Shown one piece after another: positions 60,592 through 64,000 of a stretch of 64,000 nucleotides of DNA; position 1 is the stretch's first letter; each line of letters begins with the position of its first letter. Source of the DNA: RUG12461 sp045657665 (GTDB lineage: Bacteria > Bacillota > Clostridia > Lachnospirales > Lachnospiraceae); the NCBI GenBank assembly GCA_045657665.1, contig JAZOTN010000008.1, positions 1 to 64,000 of the forward strand. Direction: 5' to 3'. Made by a program: the position numbers and the translations under genes. The notes under the pieces are model-generated. The model had not been told where the DNA came from, did no database searches, and saw nothing but the letters and a program-made list of their open reading frames with translations.

Positions 60592-60855
60592 ATGGTAACA
60601 AAGGAAGTAACGATTACAAACCCGACAGGTCTGCACCTTCGGCCGGCCGGGATTCTCTGTGAGGAAGCCATGAAATATAAATGCCTTGTGACCTTTCAGT
60701 ACGGGCCGAATGAGGCAAATGCAAAGAGTATTCTCTCCGTGTTGGGTGCCTGCATCAAAAACGGAGACAGGATCGTGCTCCGCTGCGATGGCGAGGATGA
60801 GGAAGAGGCTTTGGAAGGACTTGTTTCCGTCATAGAGAATAAACTGTTTGAATAA
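60592..60855 (+). CDS. HPr-family phosphocarrier protein
   Basis: An 87-residue HPr: His15 in PTGLHLRPAG (phosphorylated by EI) and Ser46 in NAKSILSVLGA (kinase site) are both present, so it could act in both PTS transfer and catabolite control. No PTS enzyme lies nearby, and its place after glmM is unusual. GGGGAAGGGG precedes the ATG. Confidence 0.9.
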   Translation: MVTKEVTITNPTGLHLRPAGILCEEAMKYKCLVTFQYGPNEANAKSILSVLGACIKNGDRIVLRCDGEDEEEALEGLVSVIENKLFE

Positions 60856-60882
60856 GAACTGCTTTGAATGGAGAATTGAGAA

Positions 60883-62547
60883 ATGCTGAATTATCGGAAA
60901 TACAAACGCGTCCCGGTTGTGGATTATCCCGAGCGCGAATGGGTGAATAAGGAGATCAAAAAAGCTCCGATCTGGTGCAGCGTCGATCTTCGGGACGGAA
61001 ACCAGGCTCTGATCGAACCGATGAATGTAGAGGAAAAGCTGGAGATGTACAATCTCCTCTTAAAGCTCGGGTTCCAAGAGATTGAGGTGGGTTTTCCGGC
61101 TTCTTCACAGATCGAGTATGATTTTCTCCGGCGTCTCGTGGACGACGGTCTGATCCCGGAGGATGTGACGATCCAGGTGCTCTGCCAGTGCAGGGAACAC
61201 CTCATCGACCGGACTTTTGAAGCGATCGAAGGGGTTCCGAATGTGATCTTCCATATTTATAATTCCACATCCACTTTGCAGCGGGAAGCGGTTTTTCATA
61301 TGAGCCGCGAGGAGATCAAGGAGATCGCCATTTCCGGAACGAAGATGGTGAGGGACCGCCTTGATCGTTATTCAGGGAATCTGACGCTGGAATACTCTCC
61401 CGAGAGTTTTACGGGAACGGAGCTTGACTTTGCGCTTGACATCTGCACTGCCGTACAGGATGCATGGGATTATGCTTCGGGAGAAAAGATCATCTTCAAT
61501 CTCCCTTCCACAGTCGAGATGACCACACCAAACGTATATGCGGATCAGATCGAATGGATGAGCAGGCATTTTAAAGACAGGGAAAAGATTATTCTTTCCG
61601 TTCATCCCCATAACGACCGCGGATGCGGCGTTGCTGCAACGGAACTGGCACTTCTTGCAGGAGCTGACCGCGTGGAGGGGACTCTTCTCGGAAACGGCGA
61701 GCGCACAGGGAATGTGGATATTGTGAATATCGCCCTCAATATGTTTACGCAGGGGATCAATCCAAAGCTGAATCTTGAGGATATGGGGGAGATCATCGAC
61801 GTTTTTGAGCGGTGCTGTAAGATGAAGGTGGATCCGCGTCATCCTTATGCCGGGAAGCTTGTGTTTACGGCGTTTTCCGGCTCGCATCAGGATGCGATCA
61901 ATAAGGGCATCAAATCCATGGAAGAGAGGGACGACGGTTACTGGGAGGTGCCGTATCTTCCGATCGATCCGACGGATATCGGCCGGAAATATGAAGGGAT
62001 CGTCAGGATCAACAGCCAGTCCGGAAAAGGCGGGGTGGCCTTTGTAATGGAATCGATGTACGGGTATTCGATCCCGAAAGAGATGCAGAGAGAATTCGCG
62101 GATGTGATACAGAAGCTTTCGGAGGAACGCGGAGAGATTGCGCCGTCCGTGATCATGGACAATTTTCGGGAGCAGTATCTGGATGTGACGGGACCTTTTG
62201 AATTTGTAAAAGCCAGGATCACTGAAAGTGAAGACCAGGAAGATCAGGTGGAGGCGGTGCTCCGTTTCCGGTACAAAAATGAGGAATTCCTTGCGGAAGC
62301 AGACGGAAACGGCCCGATCGATGCGGTGAAACGGGCGATCGTGAGCAGGATCACTCATGTGGACGTGACGATCCAGAATTACTGGGAGCATGCACTTTCC
62401 GAGGGATCCCATGCAAAAGCGGTGGCTTATATTGAGATGAAGGACAATCAGACTTCGCGTGTTACCTATGGCGTGGGTCTTTCCTCAAATATCACCAGGG
62501 CGACGATCCGAGCCGTCTTTTCTGCGCTGAACCGGCTTGCGGTATAG
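60883..62547 (+). CDS. leuA: 2-isopropylmalate synthase
   Basis: First committed step of leucine synthesis: acetyl-CoA plus 2-oxoisovalerate gives 2-isopropylmalate. HMGL-like barrel with DLRDGNQALIEPM and VHPHNDRGCGVA metal ligands, and a C-terminal LeuA regulatory domain (about residues 430-554) for leucine feedback. 554 residues is the long bacterial form. No other leu genes are adjacent, so this copy is isolated. Confidence 0.93.
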   Translation: MLNYRKYKRVPVVDYPEREWVNKEIKKAPIWCSVDLRDGNQALIEPMNVEEKLEMYNLLLKLGFQEIEVGFPASSQIEYDFLRRLVDDGLIPEDVTIQVLCQCREHLIDRTFEAIEGVPNVIFHIYNSTSTLQREAVFHMSREEIKEIAISGTKMVRDRLDRYSGNLTLEYSPESFTGTELDFALDICTAVQDAWDYASGEKIIFNLPSTVEMTTPNVYADQIEWMSRHFKDREKIILSVHPHNDRGCGVAATELALLAGADRVEGTLLGNGERTGNVDIVNIALNMFTQGINPKLNLEDMGEIIDVFERCCKMKVDPRHPYAGKLVFTAFSGSHQDAINKGIKSMEERDDGYWEVPYLPIDPTDIGRKYEGIVRINSQSGKGGVAFVMESMYGYSIPKEMQREFADVIQKLSEERGEIAPSVIMDNFREQYLDVTGPFEFVKARITESEDQEDQVEAVLRFRYKNEEFLAEADGNGPIDAVKRAIVSRITHVDVTIQNYWEHALSEGSHAKAVAYIEMKDNQTSRVTYGVGLSSNITRATIRAVFSALNRLAV

Positions 62548-62556
62548 GAGAGAGCC

Positions 62557-63774
62557 TTGAAAAAACGGCTTGCGCTACTGAAACAGAATTTTAAGCCGCG
62601 TCATCTGGTGGAGCTGATCCTGCTGACGGTTTGTTTTTTCATAGGAGCCTCCGTGCTTTATACCAATGAGATCGAGCCGCGGAAACAGGACGCCTATACG
62701 GTGGATCCGATCGATGCAAACGGGGAGCCTTCGCTCCTCCCGGCAGAAAACGGAGAAACTTACAGCCAGGATTTTATCTACAACAATGATCAGATGATCG
62801 CGCTCGGGATCATGGTTTACAGCGATTCCGATGAGAATGAGGGATCCCTTCATCTGACGCTTGCCGATACGGTAACGGGGGAGATCCTCGGGGAATCGGA
62901 TGCGGATATATCTGTTTTTACAGATATGCGCAAATACCGTGAAAAAGACGAAAAGATCGCCTATGTGAATGTCGGGATGCCGACGATCATTAACGGAATG
63001 AACGGACGGGCGCTGACTCTTTTCGTTGCGGCAAGGGATTTCGGAGAAAAAAACGGGATTTATCTATACGGCGATTCCGCCGGAGAGAACATACTGGTAA
63101 GGGGATATTGCTATCTGTACAATTTCTGGGAGTTCTATTTCCGTTTGTTCACGGCAGTGCTTTTTATCATGTTGCTTCTTTCCTTTTTTGCCCTTCTGCT
63201 CTGGGAAGCGCCGCTTCAGAGAGTGTATCTGTTTGCAGGCTTTATTCTCGGGGTGACCTACAACTTTCTCCTTCCGCCCGGGGCCGCGCCGGGAGAAAGC
63301 ACCGGCGGCATCGAAGAGCTGAAGGCAGTGCCGGATCTTAAGGAGATCGCTTATATCCACTGGAATGTCGGACGCTCTTTTCAGGGAGTCACGGTACTCT
63401 ACTTCCGGAGATTCCTTCTGATGCTGATCTGGCTGCTTGCCGGGTATCTTTTGATCCGGTTTGTGCCAAAAGGAAAGGCTGCATTATTTGTGCTGATGAT
63501 AAGCCCGGCAGCATTTGAACTGGTTGCAACTTATTCACCCTTTGTCCCGTGGGCAAAGAGCCTTGTGGATGGAACGATCGGGAACGGTCTTACGATCAAT
63601 CCGTTCTGGATATTTTTCCAGTGTGCACTGATCCTTTTCGGTCTGATTCCGGTAAAAAGCAAAAAATCATTTGTGACACTGCTTGAGAACCGGGATCCGC
63701 AGATTGCGTATCTTTCGCTGATCAATGCCATGTTTTTTATCAATAACATCCTGTCAAGTACGAAGGAACTGTAA
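62557..63774 (+). CDS. Membrane protein of the DUF2142-like polysaccharide class
   Basis: A 405-residue protein starting at a TTG. One N-terminal helix, a large extracytoplasmic loop, then about seven helices. GVTYNFLLPPGAAPGE near residue 227 resembles the PPxxxPDE motif of DUF2142 surface-polysaccharide proteins. The next gene is rfbD, consistent with the edge of a surface polysaccharide locus. Function otherwise unknown. Confidence 0.6.
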   Translation: MKKRLALLKQNFKPRHLVELILLTVCFFIGASVLYTNEIEPRKQDAYTVDPIDANGEPSLLPAENGETYSQDFIYNNDQMIALGIMVYSDSDENEGSLHLTLADTVTGEILGESDADISVFTDMRKYREKDEKIAYVNVGMPTIINGMNGRALTLFVAARDFGEKNGIYLYGDSAGENILVRGYCYLYNFWEFYFRLFTAVLFIMLLLSFFALLLWEAPLQRVYLFAGFILGVTYNFLLPPGAAPGESTGGIEELKAVPDLKEIAYIHWNVGRSFQGVTVLYFRRFLLMLIWLLAGYLLIRFVPKGKAALFVLMISPAAFELVATYSPFVPWAKSLVDGTIGNGLTINPFWIFFQCALILFGLIPVKSKKSFVTLLENRDPQIAYLSLINAMFFINNILSSTKEL

Positions 63775-63796
63775 ATAAAAGCAAAGGAGAAAACAG

Positions 63797-64000
63797 ATGA
63801 AAAAAGTATTGGTAACCGGCTGTAACGGCCAGCTCGGACGTGCGATCCGAAAAGAATACGGGGATACTGTGGATTTTTTCAATACCGATGTGGTTGACGG
63901 AGACGGGATCACAAAGATGGATATCACCAGTATTGATGATACGATGCAGCTGGTCCGCAGGGAAAAGCCGGACGTCATCATCAACTGTGCCGCAGCGACC
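63797..64000 (+). CDS. rfbD: dTDP-4-dehydrorhamnose reductase (3' end outside window)
   Basis: The first 68 codons are a Rossmann start VLVTGCNGQLGRAIRKEYG with the NADPH-binding GxxGxxG, and KPDVIINCAAAT follows in the family place. It makes dTDP-L-rhamnose for cell-surface polysaccharides. AAAGGAG precedes the ATG. Cut by the window edge. Confidence 0.85.
   Translation, partial: MKKVLVTGCNGQLGRAIRKEYGDTVDFFNTDVVDGDGITKMDITSIDDTMQLVRREKPDVIINCAAAT

Noticed and set aside
1..64000. CRISPR arrays, prophage or insertion sequences
   Set aside because: I saw no regularly spaced direct repeats, no cas, phage structural or integrase genes and no transposase in either strand.

Overview
The window looks like the chromosome of an anaerobic Firmicute of the Clostridia, most likely a Lachnospiraceae-type gut or rumen bacterium. 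The evidence is an unbroken rqcP-divIC-tilS-hpt-ftsH block, a cdaA-cdaR-glmM operon, a short-form prolyl-tRNA synthetase, strong AGGAGG ribosome binding sites, lipoproteins with Gram-positive-style lipoboxes and TTGACA/TATAAT promoters. The family assignment is inference from protein style; no rRNA or tRNA gene lies in the window to confirm it.

Positions 1-8000, 18300-19440, 23000-30000 and 34450-36150 are accessory DNA: short, mostly single-gene units for N-acetyltransferases (five intact and two broken), DNA repair (two near-identical DNA glycosylases, one O6-alkylguanine transferase-like protein), a DinB-like protein, a Fic AMPylase-type enzyme, a YefM/YoeB toxin-antitoxin pair and small regulators (LysR, WYL, TetR x2). 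Many of these units are scars: deletions or insertions have fused or truncated a PAP2 phosphatase, a GNAT, a VOC protein, a GNAT-YoaP protein, a MmcQ/YjbR protein and several unidentified genes.

Positions 8150-23080 hold transport and signalling: a MATE exporter followed by a lipoprotein; a minus-strand operon for a membrane glycerophosphodiester phosphodiesterase, acetolactate decarboxylase and a giant MscS-type channel; an unusual two-component system whose response regulator is an HTH-receiver fusion; and a TetR-controlled pair of ABC half-exporters. Positions 25900-28830 hold two lipoproteins (SH3b and SPOR-like). Positions 30840-34450 encode a hybrid histidine kinase with its own HPt domain and a response regulator, and 39050-42010 an HD-GYP c-di-GMP phosphodiesterase facing a PAS-only protein.

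Positions 36180-38510 hold a Fur-family regulator with a ZnuCB-like metal transporter. Their promoter carries a Fur-type box, and a striking 133-bp nested palindrome that folds as a four-helix cloverleaf lies in the transcribed leader. This is the most unusual non-coding structure seen.

From 42100 to the end the window is core chromosome: proS, cca and a PEGA lipoprotein; a phosphoglucomutase; HU, rqcP, divIC, tilS, hpt and ftsH; yvyF-like and comFC; an orphan ABC solute-binding lipoprotein; two unknown membrane proteins leading into cdaA, cdaR, glmM and an HPr; leuA; and the start of what appears to be a surface polysaccharide locus (DUF2142-like membrane protein, rfbD cut by the window edge).
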